Shown here: positions 1 through 8,644 of the stretch, piece after piece
Numbering within the stretch: the stretch's first letter is position 1
Layout: each line of letters opens with the position of its first letter
Source: 2-02-FULL-38-15 sp964645555
GTDB taxonomy: Bacteria; Patescibacteriota; Microgenomatia; Daviesbacterales; UBA10151
Assembly: GCA_964645555.1 (NCBI GenBank)
Contig: CAZYBP010000015.1
Location: 1-18,179, forward strand
Direction: 5' to 3'
Length of the DNA: 18,179 nucleotides
Position numbers and translations under genes: made by a program
Notes under the pieces: generated by a model
Seen by the model: the letters and a program-made list of their open reading frames with translations, nothing else
Database searches by the model: none
Told to the model about the DNA's origin: nothing

Positions 1-1013
1 GTCACTTCCGCTGGTACAGAAGTTGTTTCTTTAGCCGGCTGACCTATTCCCAGAATAAAATAGGCAGAAGTGCCTGCGATGACTATAAGCAGACCCATGC
101 CTACACCTATCAGCCATTTTGGTATACCTTTTTGATTTTCAGTGGGAACAGTGGGTACTTCCGGTGAGGCATTCGGTGGCACAACCAATGTCTCCGCTGG
201 AGATTGGTTGGTTTGGTTGTTTAGCGGCGGGGTGCTGTTATTGTTTCCCAGTAAATGAGATAAGTCGGTTGGTGCATTCTCTATTGACGGCGGTTGGTCA
301 GAAGGTGTCATCGGTTGATTAGAGAGCGGAACAGGTTCCTCCTGGAATGTTGGTACAGATTCTAGTTGGGTTGCTACACCAGGCGTTAGAGTAGCATCAG
401 TTGTAACAGCAGAATTGGTGGTTATTTCTTCAGTTGAACTAGGCATCCAAGTTGGTGTAGGGCTAGGCGACCCATTAATTATCGGAGGTTGTGATGGGGC
501 TCCCAAGGGGTTATCTAATGGAGAGGTATTCGGATTATTCGTCTCGTTTTGAGGTGGAGCAAAAGTGGAAGTACTATCCATAGGATTTGTTGGTGCAACA
601 GATGAGTAATTATCTGGCATAGCTGAAGTAAAAGGGTATGGCGACGGAGATATTTGCACAGGAGATGGTATAGTAGAGGCAGGTAAAGTTGAAGATAATG
701 CAGGTTGATTGTCTGTTGCAGGAAAAGAAAAGGGATTTTGCTGGTCAGGCTGGGGCGGCGGCTGAACAGGTATTGCTAAGGTGCTTGGATCAGTTGGACT
801 TGGTATTGTTGATTGGGAAGATAAAGTTGATGACCAACTGGGAGCGGATCCGGCTTGATTATTATCTAGTGAAGACTGGTTTGTGAAACCATTATCCGTA
901 GGAAATGATGGTGTAACTGGTGTGGGAGGTAAATTAGGTGTTGGTGAACCCGGAGAAGGCGTAGGCGTAGGGGTTGGATTATTGGGCCAGTTTGTATTAT
1001 TTGAATTATCCAT
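1..1013 (-). CDS. Partial Pro/Ser/Thr/Asn-rich single-pass membrane protein (C-terminus off the left edge)
   Basis: I do not recognise the function. The reading frame opens at ATG 1013-1011 and stays open to the window edge, giving about 337 residues without a stop. Residues 1-294 are low complexity, rich in Pro, Ser, Thr, Asn and Gln, with early repeats such as PTPTPTPSPGSPTP. By my reading they contain no Lys, Arg or Cys but 22 Asp/Glu. The first Lys is K295. A hydrophobic segment follows at about residues 300-323 (WLIGVGMGLLIVIAG), then the start of a polar region (KETTSVPAEV) that leaves the window. Lysines just before the segment suggest an N-in orientation, so the acidic tail would be cytoplasmic and the missing C-terminal part extracytoplasmic. 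The gene is divergent from secA and has its own well-formed promoter. The steady codon pattern and the fitting start make it a real gene despite its odd composition. Confidence 0.75.
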   Translation of the reverse strand, partial: MDNSNNTNWPNNPTPTPTPSPGSPTPNLPPTPVTPSFPTDNGFTNQSSLDNNQAGSAPSWSSTLSSQSTIPSPTDPSTLAIPVQPPPQPDQQNPFSFPATDNQPALSSTLPASTIPSPVQISPSPYPFTSAMPDNYSSVAPTNPMDSTSTFAPPQNETNNPNTSPLDNPLGAPSQPPIINGSPSPTPTWMPSSTEEITTNSAVTTDATLTPGVATQLESVPTFQEEPVPLSNQPMTPSDQPPSIENAPTDLSHLLGNNNSTPPLNNQTNQSPAETLVVPPNASPEVPTVPTENQKGIPKWLIGVGMGLLIVIAGTSAYFILGIGQPAKETTSVPAEV

Positions 1014-1034
1014 GTGGGCAAGTTAACTATAGTA

Positions 1035-1064
1035 AGTGTATTAGAAAAGTAGGCTAATTGTCAA
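1035..1064 (-). promoter_or_regulatory. Sigma70-type promoter for the leftward membrane protein gene
   Basis: On the minus strand a perfect TTGACA (1064-1059) is followed after 18 bases by TACACT (1040-1035). Transcription would start near 1028, leaving a leader of about 15 bases before ATG 1013. There is no clear Shine-Dalgarno sequence. Called from sequence match only. Confidence 0.55.
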
Positions 1065-1074
1065 TTAATTAAAG

Positions 1075-1103
1075 GTGAAATTATCATCGTTATTACGTAT
1101 AAT
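1075..1103 (+). promoter_or_regulatory. secA promoter, nearly leaderless
   Basis: A perfect TATAAT lies at 1098-1103 with a 4/6 match to the -35 box (GTGAAA, 1075-1080) at 17-base spacing. The expected start point, about 1110, is only some three bases before ATG 1113. There is no purine-rich ribosome binding site between box and start, so the message is probably leaderless or almost so. Confidence 0.55.
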
Positions 1104-1112
1104 ATACAAAAT

Positions 1113-3848
1113 ATGTTAGGAATTTTAGGTAAATTATTGGATTCAAATGAGCGGGAGATTAATAAGTTAAAACCTTTGGTTGAGGACATAAATTCTTTAG
1201 AGAAAAAAACTGCCAAATTGACAGACAAGCAGTTAAAGGGAAAATTTGCAGAGTTTAAACTGCAGCATGAACGAGGGAAGGGTTTGAATGAACTTTTGCC
1301 TGAAGTGTTTGCTTATGTCAGGGAAGCTGCTAAAAGAAATCTTAAACAACGTCATTTTGATGTACAACTGATGGCGGCTATTGTTCTACACCAAGGCAGA
1401 ATTGCCGAGCAAAAAACCGGTGAGGGTAAAACTTTGTCTGCTACCCCGGCATTATTTCTAAATGCCGTAGCCGGAAAAGGGGCACATTTGGTTACAGTGA
1501 ATGATTACTTGGCTATGCGGGATTGCGGCTGGATGGGTCCGATCTTTTATGCTTTAGGAGCAAGCTGTGCAGCTATAGTACATGATACTCAATATATCTA
1601 TGATCCTAAGTTTAAGGATCCTTCCCATACAGACAAAAGGTTACAGCATCTAAGGCCGATTACTAGAAAAGAGGCATACGCAGCAGATATAACTTATGGT
1701 ACCAATAATGAATTCGGGTTTGATTATCTTCGGGATAATATGGTGTTTAGACTATCAGATCAGTCTCAGCGAGGCCATTTTTTTGCAGTAGTTGACGAGG
1801 TGGATTCTATTTTGATAGATGAGGCTAGAACTCCTTTGATTATTTCCCAGCCTGCTCAGGAAGCAACGGGAAAATACTTCGAATTTGCCAAAATTATTGA
1901 TGGCCTCTCCTCTTCTGACTATGTTGTTGACGAAAAAGCCAATACAGCACATTTGACAGAACATGGGGTATTAAAGATAGAAAAGATTTTGGGAGTAGAT
2001 AATCTTTATGAGAAAGATTTTTCTACACTCCATCATTTAGAAGAAGCCTTAAAGGCGAAAACTCTATTCCAAAAAGACAAGCATTACATAGTTAAAGAGG
2101 GTGAAGTCATAATTGTGGATGAATTTACCGGTAGACTTATGCCGGGCAGAAGATATTCAGAAGGTTTGCATCAGGCAATTGAGGCAAAAGAAGGTGTATC
2201 AATTCAACAAGAATCACAAACTCTGGCCACCATCTCTTTCCAAAATTATTTTAGGATGTATGAAAAATTAGCCGGTATGACAGGTACTGCAGCTACAGAG
2301 GCGGAAGAATTTAATAAAATATATAAGCTGGAAGTAGTGGTTATTCCGACCAATAATCCAATGATCAGGGCAGATCATCCGGATACTATTTATAAGACTC
2401 AAAGTGCCAAATATACGGCTGTAGCTAATTTGGTGGAAGAGCTATATACCAAAGGACAACCGGTTTTGGTAGGTACGACCTCGATAGAAAAGAATGAATT
2501 CTTGTCAGAGCTTCTAAAAAGGAAAGGTATATCTCATGCTTTGTTAAATGCTAAAAATCATGAAAAAGAAGCAGAAATTATCTCCCGTGCAGGCGAAAAA
2601 GGGGCAGTGACTGTAGCCACCAACATGGCAGGCAGAGGAGTAGATATTGTGTTAGGTAAAGATATTAATAAATCAGGGGGTTTATATGTAATTGGTACTG
2701 AAAGACACGAATCGAGGAGAATTGATAATCAACTTAGAGGTCGTTCCGGCCGTCAAGGAGATGCGGGAGAAACCAGGTTTTTTGTCTCGTTAGAAGATGA
2801 TTTAATGAGAATCTTTGGCGGAGAACAAGTGTCTAAAGTCATGGATTTTTTGAAGATGCCGGAAGATACGCCGATTGAACATGGTTTAGTCTCTAAGGCA
2901 ATTGAAGGAGCACAGAAAAAAGTTGAAGGGCATAACTTTGATATCAGAAAACACACTGTCGAATATGATGATGTAATGAATCAACAAAGACAAATTATTT
3001 ATGAAATCCGCAAAAAGGTATTGGAAACAGCAGAAAGTAAAGACATAACCTTAAAAGCAGAGCTTTTGGAAAAGATAGGCACAGAGCTTAGCAATATTGT
3101 CACTATCTATTCAGAGACTGAAGTTGATTATGCAAAAATAACAGAAGAATTTTGCGCAATTGCACCATTAGATGAAGCCAGTCAAAAAGATTTACAAAGT
3201 AGAGTTTCTCAGATACAAGACCCGCAAGAGTTAACGAAGTTTTTAACGGAGCTTGCTACTAACTTTTACGATCAGAGGGAAACACAGGTGGGATCTGAAG
3301 TTGTCAGGCAAATGGAGGTATTTGTTTATTTAAATACTATCGATACATTGTGGATTGAACATTTGGATACCATGGATGATTTGCGTTCCGGAATAGGACT
3401 CCGGGGTTACGCTCAAAGAGATCCCTTGATTGAATATAAAAGAGAAGGGTTTGATTTGTTTGAGAAGTTGATGGTGGAGATAGACTATGAAATTGTGCAC
3501 AGAATTTATAAAGTAGCGGTACAAGGTCAGACGCCTCAGATTTCGCCTCAACAAGTAGTAGTTGAAGAAAGGCATCCGGAAATTGAGGTTGGAGTGGAAA
3601 CTGAAGTAGGGGAAGTTGAACGAGCTAATTCCCCTGTCATCCCGGGTGTTAGCGAGGGATCTAAAGATTCTGTAACTAAAGTTACCATTGAAAGAGGAGG
3701 TCAAGTTATAGCTCAGGAAACTTACGGTCATCAAGGGCAGTTAACTAAATTGCACGGAAAAATTGGCAGAAATGACCCGTGTTGGTGTGGCAGTACTAAA
3801 CCGGATGGAACTCCAGTTAAGTATAAACATTGTCACTACCCTAACTAG
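1113..3848 (+). CDS. secA: Protein translocase motor ATPase SecA
   Basis: SecA is the ATPase that drives unfolded preproteins through the SecYEG channel. At 911 residues it has full family length. Visible motifs are Walker A GEGKT (103-107, within QKTGEGKTLS), the DYLRDN signature (204-209), the DEVD Walker B box from D228 followed by IDEARTPLI, the second-motor segment GMTGTAATEAEEF, NMAGRGVDI (from N504) and RGRSGRQGD (542-550). A scaffold/wing region follows (VEYDDVMNQQR onward), then an acidic flexible linker and a C-terminal zinc-binding tail with C890, C892, C907 and H908. Oddities are the spacing between the two Cys pairs (14 residues, where the common form has about eight) and Val in place of the usual Thr in NMAGRGTD. 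No frameshift is seen. The start is chosen for the family-like N-terminus (MLGILGKLLDSNEREI) and the promoter just upstream. nnrD follows after 48 bases on the same strand. Confidence 0.98.
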   Translation: MLGILGKLLDSNEREINKLKPLVEDINSLEKKTAKLTDKQLKGKFAEFKLQHERGKGLNELLPEVFAYVREAAKRNLKQRHFDVQLMAAIVLHQGRIAEQKTGEGKTLSATPALFLNAVAGKGAHLVTVNDYLAMRDCGWMGPIFYALGASCAAIVHDTQYIYDPKFKDPSHTDKRLQHLRPITRKEAYAADITYGTNNEFGFDYLRDNMVFRLSDQSQRGHFFAVVDEVDSILIDEARTPLIISQPAQEATGKYFEFAKIIDGLSSSDYVVDEKANTAHLTEHGVLKIEKILGVDNLYEKDFSTLHHLEEALKAKTLFQKDKHYIVKEGEVIIVDEFTGRLMPGRRYSEGLHQAIEAKEGVSIQQESQTLATISFQNYFRMYEKLAGMTGTAATEAEEFNKIYKLEVVVIPTNNPMIRADHPDTIYKTQSAKYTAVANLVEELYTKGQPVLVGTTSIEKNEFLSELLKRKGISHALLNAKNHEKEAEIISRAGEKGAVTVATNMAGRGVDIVLGKDINKSGGLYVIGTERHESRRIDNQLRGRSGRQGDAGETRFFVSLEDDLMRIFGGEQVSKVMDFLKMPEDTPIEHGLVSKAIEGAQKKVEGHNFDIRKHTVEYDDVMNQQRQIIYEIRKKVLETAESKDITLKAELLEKIGTELSNIVTIYSETEVDYAKITEEFCAIAPLDEASQKDLQSRVSQIQDPQELTKFLTELATNFYDQRETQVGSEVVRQMEVFVYLNTIDTLWIEHLDTMDDLRSGIGLRGYAQRDPLIEYKREGFDLFEKLMVEIDYEIVHRIYKVAVQGQTPQISPQQVVVEERHPEIEVGVETEVGEVERANSPVIPGVSEGSKDSVTKVTIERGGQVIAQETYGHQGQLTKLHGKIGRNDPCWCGSTKPDGTPVKYKHCHYPN

Positions 3849-3896
3849 ATTTTTAAATTAGAATAGACCTGTTTCATAAAGGGCACTAATTGTTCA

Positions 3897-4736
3897 ATGC
3901 TTAAGACTGAAAAACTAACTAAAGATTGGGTTAATAAACGTTTACCTAAGAGACCGAAAAATGCTAATAAAGGTACGTTTGGAAAAGTACTTGTTGTTGC
4001 TGGCTCACAAAATTATCCGGGGGCAGCATATCTTGCTTGTGCAGCAAGCTACCGGGTAGGGGTAGGCTTAGCTACTTTAGTAACAACTTCTATTGTTGAG
4101 ACAATTATTTCAAGGAAACTGCCTGAAGTAACATTCCTTTTACCGGAGCAAGCTTTTGAGAAATTATTTGAATATGATGTTGTTTTGTTGGGTCCGGGGT
4201 TAGGACAAGACGAATCAACCATAAAGTTTGTCAATAAATTGTTACAAATCAAACTATCAAAAATGGTTATAGATGGGGATGGTTTAAATATTCTCTCCCA
4301 AACGGATAAGTGGTGGAAAAAATTTCATACCAGAGTAATACTTACTCCGCATCCAGGGGAGATGAGTAGGTTAACAGGCAGAAGTATAGCCGATATCCAA
4401 TCCGATAGAAAAAATATAGCAATAAAATACGCCAAACAGTGGAGGCAAATTGTGGTTTTGAAAGGAGCAAATACCATCATTGTTTCTCATGATGGGGAAA
4501 TTAAGATTGCCCCTTTTGTTAATCCTGCTTTGGCAACAGCCGGGACAGGCGATGTTTTATCCGGAGTTATTGCAGGTTTTATTGCCCAAGGTTTAGATCT
4601 TTTTGATGCTGCATGTTGTGGTGTGTATATACATGGGTTGGCAGGTGAAAAGTTAAAAGAAAAAGTAGGACAGGCAGGGACTTTGGCAAGTGAGATTTTG
4701 CCGCTGTTACCAAAAATACTAAGATCTTTTCATTAG
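3897..4736 (+). CDS. nnrD: ADP/ATP-dependent (S)-NAD(P)H-hydrate dehydratase, stand-alone
   Basis: This enzyme repairs hydrated NADH and NADPH back to the normal cofactor using ADP or ATP. It belongs to the YjeF C-terminal (carbohydrate kinase-like) family. The 279 residues show the nucleotide-repair signatures in order: GTFGKVLVVAGSQNYPGA (glycine-rich region, GSQNYPGA at 36-43), TPHPGEM (150-156), VLKGANTIIV, and the anion-hole/catalytic AGTGDVLSG (A215-D219, D219 the expected base). The N-terminal epimerase domain (NnrE) found fused in many bacteria is absent and no separate copy lies in the window. The start ATG 3897 has no convincing Shine-Dalgarno sequence (AAAGGG lies 13 bases upstream, which is far). 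Cotranscription with secA is likely. Its 3' end overlaps the convergent YfhO-type gene by 18 bases. Confidence 0.93.
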   Translation: MLKTEKLTKDWVNKRLPKRPKNANKGTFGKVLVVAGSQNYPGAAYLACAASYRVGVGLATLVTTSIVETIISRKLPEVTFLLPEQAFEKLFEYDVVLLGPGLGQDESTIKFVNKLLQIKLSKMVIDGDGLNILSQTDKWWKKFHTRVILTPHPGEMSRLTGRSIADIQSDRKNIAIKYAKQWRQIVVLKGANTIIVSHDGEIKIAPFVNPALATAGTGDVLSGVIAGFIAQGLDLFDAACCGVYIHGLAGEKLKEKVGQAGTLASEILPLLPKILRSFH

Positions 4737-7088
4737 TGGGTAGATTAACAAAATAATTATGCCAACTAGAGTTATCCCGCTAATAATTGCTCCATATTTC
4801 AAAGAATTTGGAGAGTAAATGAAATCTATGGTATGGTTTCCCTTTGGTAAGAAAACACCCCTAAAATTATAATTTGTTCTATATATTTTTGATTGTCTAC
4901 CGTCGATGAAAGCTTTCCACCCGGGGTAGAAAGAATCCAGGACTACTAAATATGAATCTATATTGGCAGCAGTTTTAACAGCCAGGTGAGAATGGGTAAT
5001 CGGTTTATATTCTAAATTAGCATTTAAACTTTCAGTTGAGCTACTGTTAAATTCGAAATCATTGGTAACGGAAGTTGTTTTAATAGGAAAATTTTCATCC
5101 AGTAATAATTTCAAGGTTTGTTGATCGGAGGCTTTGATTACTTTAGTCGTTAAGTATACTCTTGGAAGAGATTGGATATTTTCCAGTATTGCTACTTCTT
5201 TATCCTCAAAAATTTTTTTGTATTTTGATATGTTAAATTTAGAATTAATTTCACCACTGCTGGAAGGTTTTCCTTCCCTGTCTTTCTTGAGGGTCAGCAG
5301 AAAACGGGTGTTAGTACCATCTAATATTTTAGAATTTAAGTTTTGCAGTATAGCCCACTTAGTCATCGGGGTAGCATCAATATTTGCGGAGTCAGAAACA
5401 GCAAGCAGTTTAGCTATATTTAGGGGATAAATTGTTTCGTATCCGCCTATTGAAGAAATCGTAAAAGGAACCCACATATTTGCAGGTAAGATATCCTGCT
5501 CAGCAATAAATCGGTCATTGGGATACTTTTCTAAAAAATCCGTAATGGGCGTTTGAGGATAAATTAGTGAGGGTTTTGAAAATGTATTAAATTTAAGCCC
5601 GAACCGGAATAGCTCAAAAACCAGAATTAAGATAAAGACAAATGCCGAAATTTTTTGAACAAATCTGTATTTTTTTGACAGATATATTAGTAAAAATGTT
5701 ATTGCAATTAAAAAGGCGGGCAAAATAAAATTTCTTAAACTAATATTAATTCGTGTTAGCGAGCTGTTTACTTCACTAGTTACAGTGATTGCATTCAATC
5801 CTTGTAGCAGTATTTGTTTAGATATTAGTAAGCCGCCAATTATCCCCAAAGCAATTATTGCTATGGATAAAACTGGTTTCAAGCTAAAAGTAAGACTGGA
5901 CTTTTTAAAAACCGATAATCCGTATGCTCCTAAGATAGATAGAGCAAAATTAATTAAGAAATTTACCCGGTTCATTGTTATGGAGGGACCTCCCCAAAGA
6001 CCGGACTTATATAACAAAACGCTTAGGGGATTTGATATAGAAATTACAACCGCCACTACAAACAGGCAAACAGCAATTTTAACTTCAGTTCTCTTAAAAA
6101 AAATAACCGTACTCATAAGTGCAAAGATTAAAGTTGTGACACCGATATATAAAGTAGCATCCATATGGTCTCCTCTCCCCCAGAAGTTACCCGTAGCATC
6201 ATTGCCAAAAAAATCCGGGGCTATTAAATTAATAAAATTTTCAGGCGGTGTAAACGGCCCCTCAGCTCCCAGCCTTTCAATTTTTCTTTGAGAGATTTGT
6301 ATTAACTCGGCAACAGGGAGTAAATAAACAGCACTTAAAAGTACCCCTAAGAAAACAAAAAAAAGTATCTTTAAAGAAGATAAACCCTTGGCTTTAAAGA
6401 CATACCAGATTACAAGACCTAATATGGTTAGTGGCAGGATTGGCAAATATCCTGCAAATATTTGTAAAGTGAGAGTTATACTAAACAAAATTCCCCACCT
6501 TGGATTCATTGAAATGAGATACTTGTCTAATAGTAATATCAAAAGGGGGAAAAATAAGGCAGTGGTAGCCTGGGTATTCCATTGCATCCACAAAATCGTA
6601 AAACCTCCGAACCCAAAAGCAATACTGCCAAAGATGCTGGGAATTTTATCCAACTTAAGATGTCTTAAAAACAAATACATAAAAAAAGATGCAAGTATAG
6701 GTTGAGACATAGTCTGTAAGGTCCAGGCAATCGGCGCTTGGAAAATTAAGTAAAAAATCATGGTGGGAAAAAGTAATCCAAACGAAACGCTGGCGAAAAG
6801 GGGAGACCCTCCAAACATATATGGGTTCCACAGAATAAATTCTCCTTCTTTCCAGGACTGGGCAACTAAAGCTTTTAGCGGATAAAATAATGAGACAGAA
6901 TCTGACAGTTTAGTATTTTTGACAGGTACTCCTGTCGTATAGCCCCATTTATAACTTAACCAAGGATAATAACCCCCAACAATAAGATCAGCGGGGAGCG
7001 GTATTAATCCTAAAAAAATTTTATAGAAAAATATTAATGTTACAACAATGAAAAATATTAAGGTAATACCAGCCTCTTTCAAACCCAT
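4719..7088 (-). CDS. YfhO-type multispanning membrane protein, putative glycosyltransferase
   Basis: This 789-residue integral membrane protein has about a dozen hydrophobic helices and a large extracytoplasmic part near the C-terminus. The N-terminal third carries the YfhO pattern: an acidic/Ser loop (KLSDSVSLFYPLKALV), then LWNPYMFGGSPLFAS and LLFPTMIFYL. The C-terminal soluble part ends in the hallmark PGWKAFIDGRQSKIYRTN (from residue 722), NFRGVFLPKGNHTIDF and a last helix with a basic tail. YfhO relatives resemble GT-C glycosyltransferases and are implicated in glycosylating teichoic acids or other surface polymers in Firmicutes. The substrate here is unknown. The start ATG 7088-7086 lies one base after the stop of the upstream GT-C gene, so the two are translationally coupled. 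The gene is intact. Confidence 0.8.
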   Translation of the reverse strand: MGLKEAGITLIFFIVVTLIFFYKIFLGLIPLPADLIVGGYYPWLSYKWGYTTGVPVKNTKLSDSVSLFYPLKALVAQSWKEGEFILWNPYMFGGSPLFASVSFGLLFPTMIFYLIFQAPIAWTLQTMSQPILASFFMYLFLRHLKLDKIPSIFGSIAFGFGGFTILWMQWNTQATTALFFPLLILLLDKYLISMNPRWGILFSITLTLQIFAGYLPILPLTILGLVIWYVFKAKGLSSLKILFFVFLGVLLSAVYLLPVAELIQISQRKIERLGAEGPFTPPENFINLIAPDFFGNDATGNFWGRGDHMDATLYIGVTTLIFALMSTVIFFKRTEVKIAVCLFVVAVVISISNPLSVLLYKSGLWGGPSITMNRVNFLINFALSILGAYGLSVFKKSSLTFSLKPVLSIAIIALGIIGGLLISKQILLQGLNAITVTSEVNSSLTRINISLRNFILPAFLIAITFLLIYLSKKYRFVQKISAFVFILILVFELFRFGLKFNTFSKPSLIYPQTPITDFLEKYPNDRFIAEQDILPANMWVPFTISSIGGYETIYPLNIAKLLAVSDSANIDATPMTKWAILQNLNSKILDGTNTRFLLTLKKDREGKPSSSGEINSKFNISKYKKIFEDKEVAILENIQSLPRVYLTTKVIKASDQQTLKLLLDENFPIKTTSVTNDFEFNSSSTESLNANLEYKPITHSHLAVKTAANIDSYLVVLDSFYPGWKAFIDGRQSKIYRTNYNFRGVFLPKGNHTIDFIYSPNSLKYGAIISGITLVGIIILLIYPLMKRS

Positions 7089-7089
7089 A

Positions 7090-8580
7090 TTAGTTCATAT
7101 ATCCCCCCATAGGTTCTGTTAAGTTAGTGTTTTCTCCGCTGCAAGCTTCAGCCATTAATTCTCTTGGTGGGATTTCTTCTGGAGGGATAATTCCGATATG
7201 ATTAAATTTTACTTTACTTTCAGCTAGTTCTTCAGGAATGACTATGGAATAAACAGGACTACCCCTGCCCGGAACTGCGAGATGGACATTTTTTAAAAAA
7301 AAGAAGTATCTAAAGCCAACATTTTCGCCGGGTGAAGTAATGTAATTAATTGCAAAACAAGGGAAATTCTTGTTTGCTGCGTCTTGGATAATATAGTCTA
7401 CAACTGCCTTTTTTTCTTGATAGCCTTTATGGTAATAATCCTGGCTTATGAAAAAGTAAGCGTTTTTTATAAATATTATTGCCAATACCCCAAGGACTAG
7501 GTATCTGCCTTGAATGGAAGATATAAAAAGAAGATAAAGCAGGAGACTGGTAAAGAACAAAAAGATGATTTCGATATTCGCAAAGTAATATTCAGAGATA
7601 GGAGAGGAGCTGAGAGAGAAAAATAAAATCACTCCGACAATCCAGACATATAGCGGAACTATTTCTTTAAATGTAATAATCTTTCTTCCAATTAAGAAGA
7701 CTGCTGAAATAAGTATAATTGATGCGAAGTAAATGTTGTCGGTAAAGTTGAAAGATTGAGGGGCAAATAATAATGTATTTATATTTTTTACAATCATATT
7801 TATTACCAATATAAATTTATAAAGACCGGTAGCTCCTTCGCGGGTAGTAGAGAAATTATTTAATAAACTTACAACCTGTTGAAAATTATGTCTGACTTCA
7901 AAAACTATTAAAGGTAAAGAGGTGAAAGAAAATGTAAGTAAAAAAAGTATTATATTTTTTTTGTTCGGTAATTTTTTAGAGACTAAGAAAGCCGTCGGGA
8001 TGGCGACCAGTGCAGGAATTAAGGCAATATGTATATGCCAGATTAAACCAATTAAGATTCCCAGCAGAGGTAACACCTGATAATTCCCCCGGCTTATAGA
8101 GATTATTGCAAAAAAATACCAGACGGTCCAAATATTGGTAAGGGTACTTGGGACAACCATACGGTCAAACTGGACTGAAGATAAAAGTGTTGCGTGTAAA
8201 AAGGCAACAATTAATCCCACTCTGTTATTAAACAGCTTAGTAAACACAAAATAGTAACTTAATGTTGTAAATATTCCAATAATGGTAACAGGGATAATTG
8301 CACCGATTGGATCCATCTTAAAAAGAAGGAAAAATGGTGTTAAAAGATAATAGAAAAGAGGTCCGATAAAAATGCCTAGGGCACTAGTTTGTTGACCGCT
8401 TAATCTCAAGTGCTGATTAACTAAAATATCTTTAACTATCCAGGAGAATAAATCTCCGTCACCTGCAAACCCAAAACGATCGATGACTTTATATGTCCTG
8501 AAAAATAAACTGATTAAAAGGATGATTCCTAAAATTAAAAGATATGGCCGCTTTTTAAAATATAAGGTTAGACTTTTCAT
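7090..8580 (-). CDS. GT-C fold membrane glycosyltransferase (ArnT/PMT-like)
   Basis: This is a 496-residue protein with about ten or eleven membrane helices. After the first helix an acidic loop motif AGDGD (39-43) fits the metal/lipid-phosphate-sugar binding loop of GT-C enzymes. It is followed by LGIFIGPLFYYLLTPFFL, an element typical of the dolichyl/undecaprenyl-phosphate sugar transferase superfamily. A short C-terminal extracytoplasmic part (from about residue 405) includes NVGFRYFFFLKNVHLAV. Enzymes of this group use polyprenyl-phosphate sugars to modify proteins or glycans outside the membrane; donor and acceptor cannot be read from sequence. It leads a two-gene unit with the YfhO-type gene. 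It is distantly related to the coupled pair at 10358-13377. Start ATG 8580-8578 sits nine bases after a good extended -10 box. Confidence 0.78.
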   Translation of the reverse strand: MKSLTLYFKKRPYLLILGIILLISLFFRTYKVIDRFGFAGDGDLFSWIVKDILVNQHLRLSGQQTSALGIFIGPLFYYLLTPFFLLFKMDPIGAIIPVTIIGIFTTLSYYFVFTKLFNNRVGLIVAFLHATLLSSVQFDRMVVPSTLTNIWTVWYFFAIISISRGNYQVLPLLGILIGLIWHIHIALIPALVAIPTAFLVSKKLPNKKNIILFLLTFSFTSLPLIVFEVRHNFQQVVSLLNNFSTTREGATGLYKFILVINMIVKNINTLLFAPQSFNFTDNIYFASIILISAVFLIGRKIITFKEIVPLYVWIVGVILFFSLSSSPISEYYFANIEIIFLFFTSLLLYLLFISSIQGRYLVLGVLAIIFIKNAYFFISQDYYHKGYQEKKAVVDYIIQDAANKNFPCFAINYITSPGENVGFRYFFFLKNVHLAVPGRGSPVYSIVIPEELAESKVKFNHIGIIPPEEIPPRELMAEACSGENTNLTEPMGGYMN

Positions 8581-8589
8581 CTATTTAGA

Positions 8590-8618
8590 ATAGTAACAAT
8601 AAAGATTTGAATGTGCAA
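8590..8618 (-). promoter_or_regulatory. Extended -10 promoter of the GT-C/YfhO-type unit
   Basis: On the minus strand TG-T-TACTAT (8598-8590) is an extended -10 box. A weak -35 (TTGCAC, 8618-8613) sits 17 bases upstream. The predicted start, near 8583, leaves only two or three bases before ATG 8580, so the message would be practically leaderless. Confidence 0.5.
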
Positions 8619-8634
8619 TTGGATCCTGTTAAAC

Positions 8635-8640
8635 TACAAT
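8635..8640 (+). promoter_or_regulatory. Possible -10 box of the CofE-like gene
   Basis: TACAAT ends four bases before ATG 8645. No good -35 is seen at the right distance and there is no Shine-Dalgarno sequence. It fits a leaderless message but is a weak call on its own. Confidence 0.35.
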
Positions 8641-8644
8641 TCTT

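Noticed and set aside
3330..3734. 134-codon open frame on the minus strand inside secA
   Set aside because: It lies wholly within the intact secA C-terminal region. Its translation has no domain or membrane pattern and it has no start signal, so it is a shadow of the secA codon pattern.
5785..6291. 168-codon plus-strand open frame opposite the YfhO-type gene
   Set aside because: The minus-strand protein is clear and continuous here. The plus translation is an antisense shadow without recognisable motifs.
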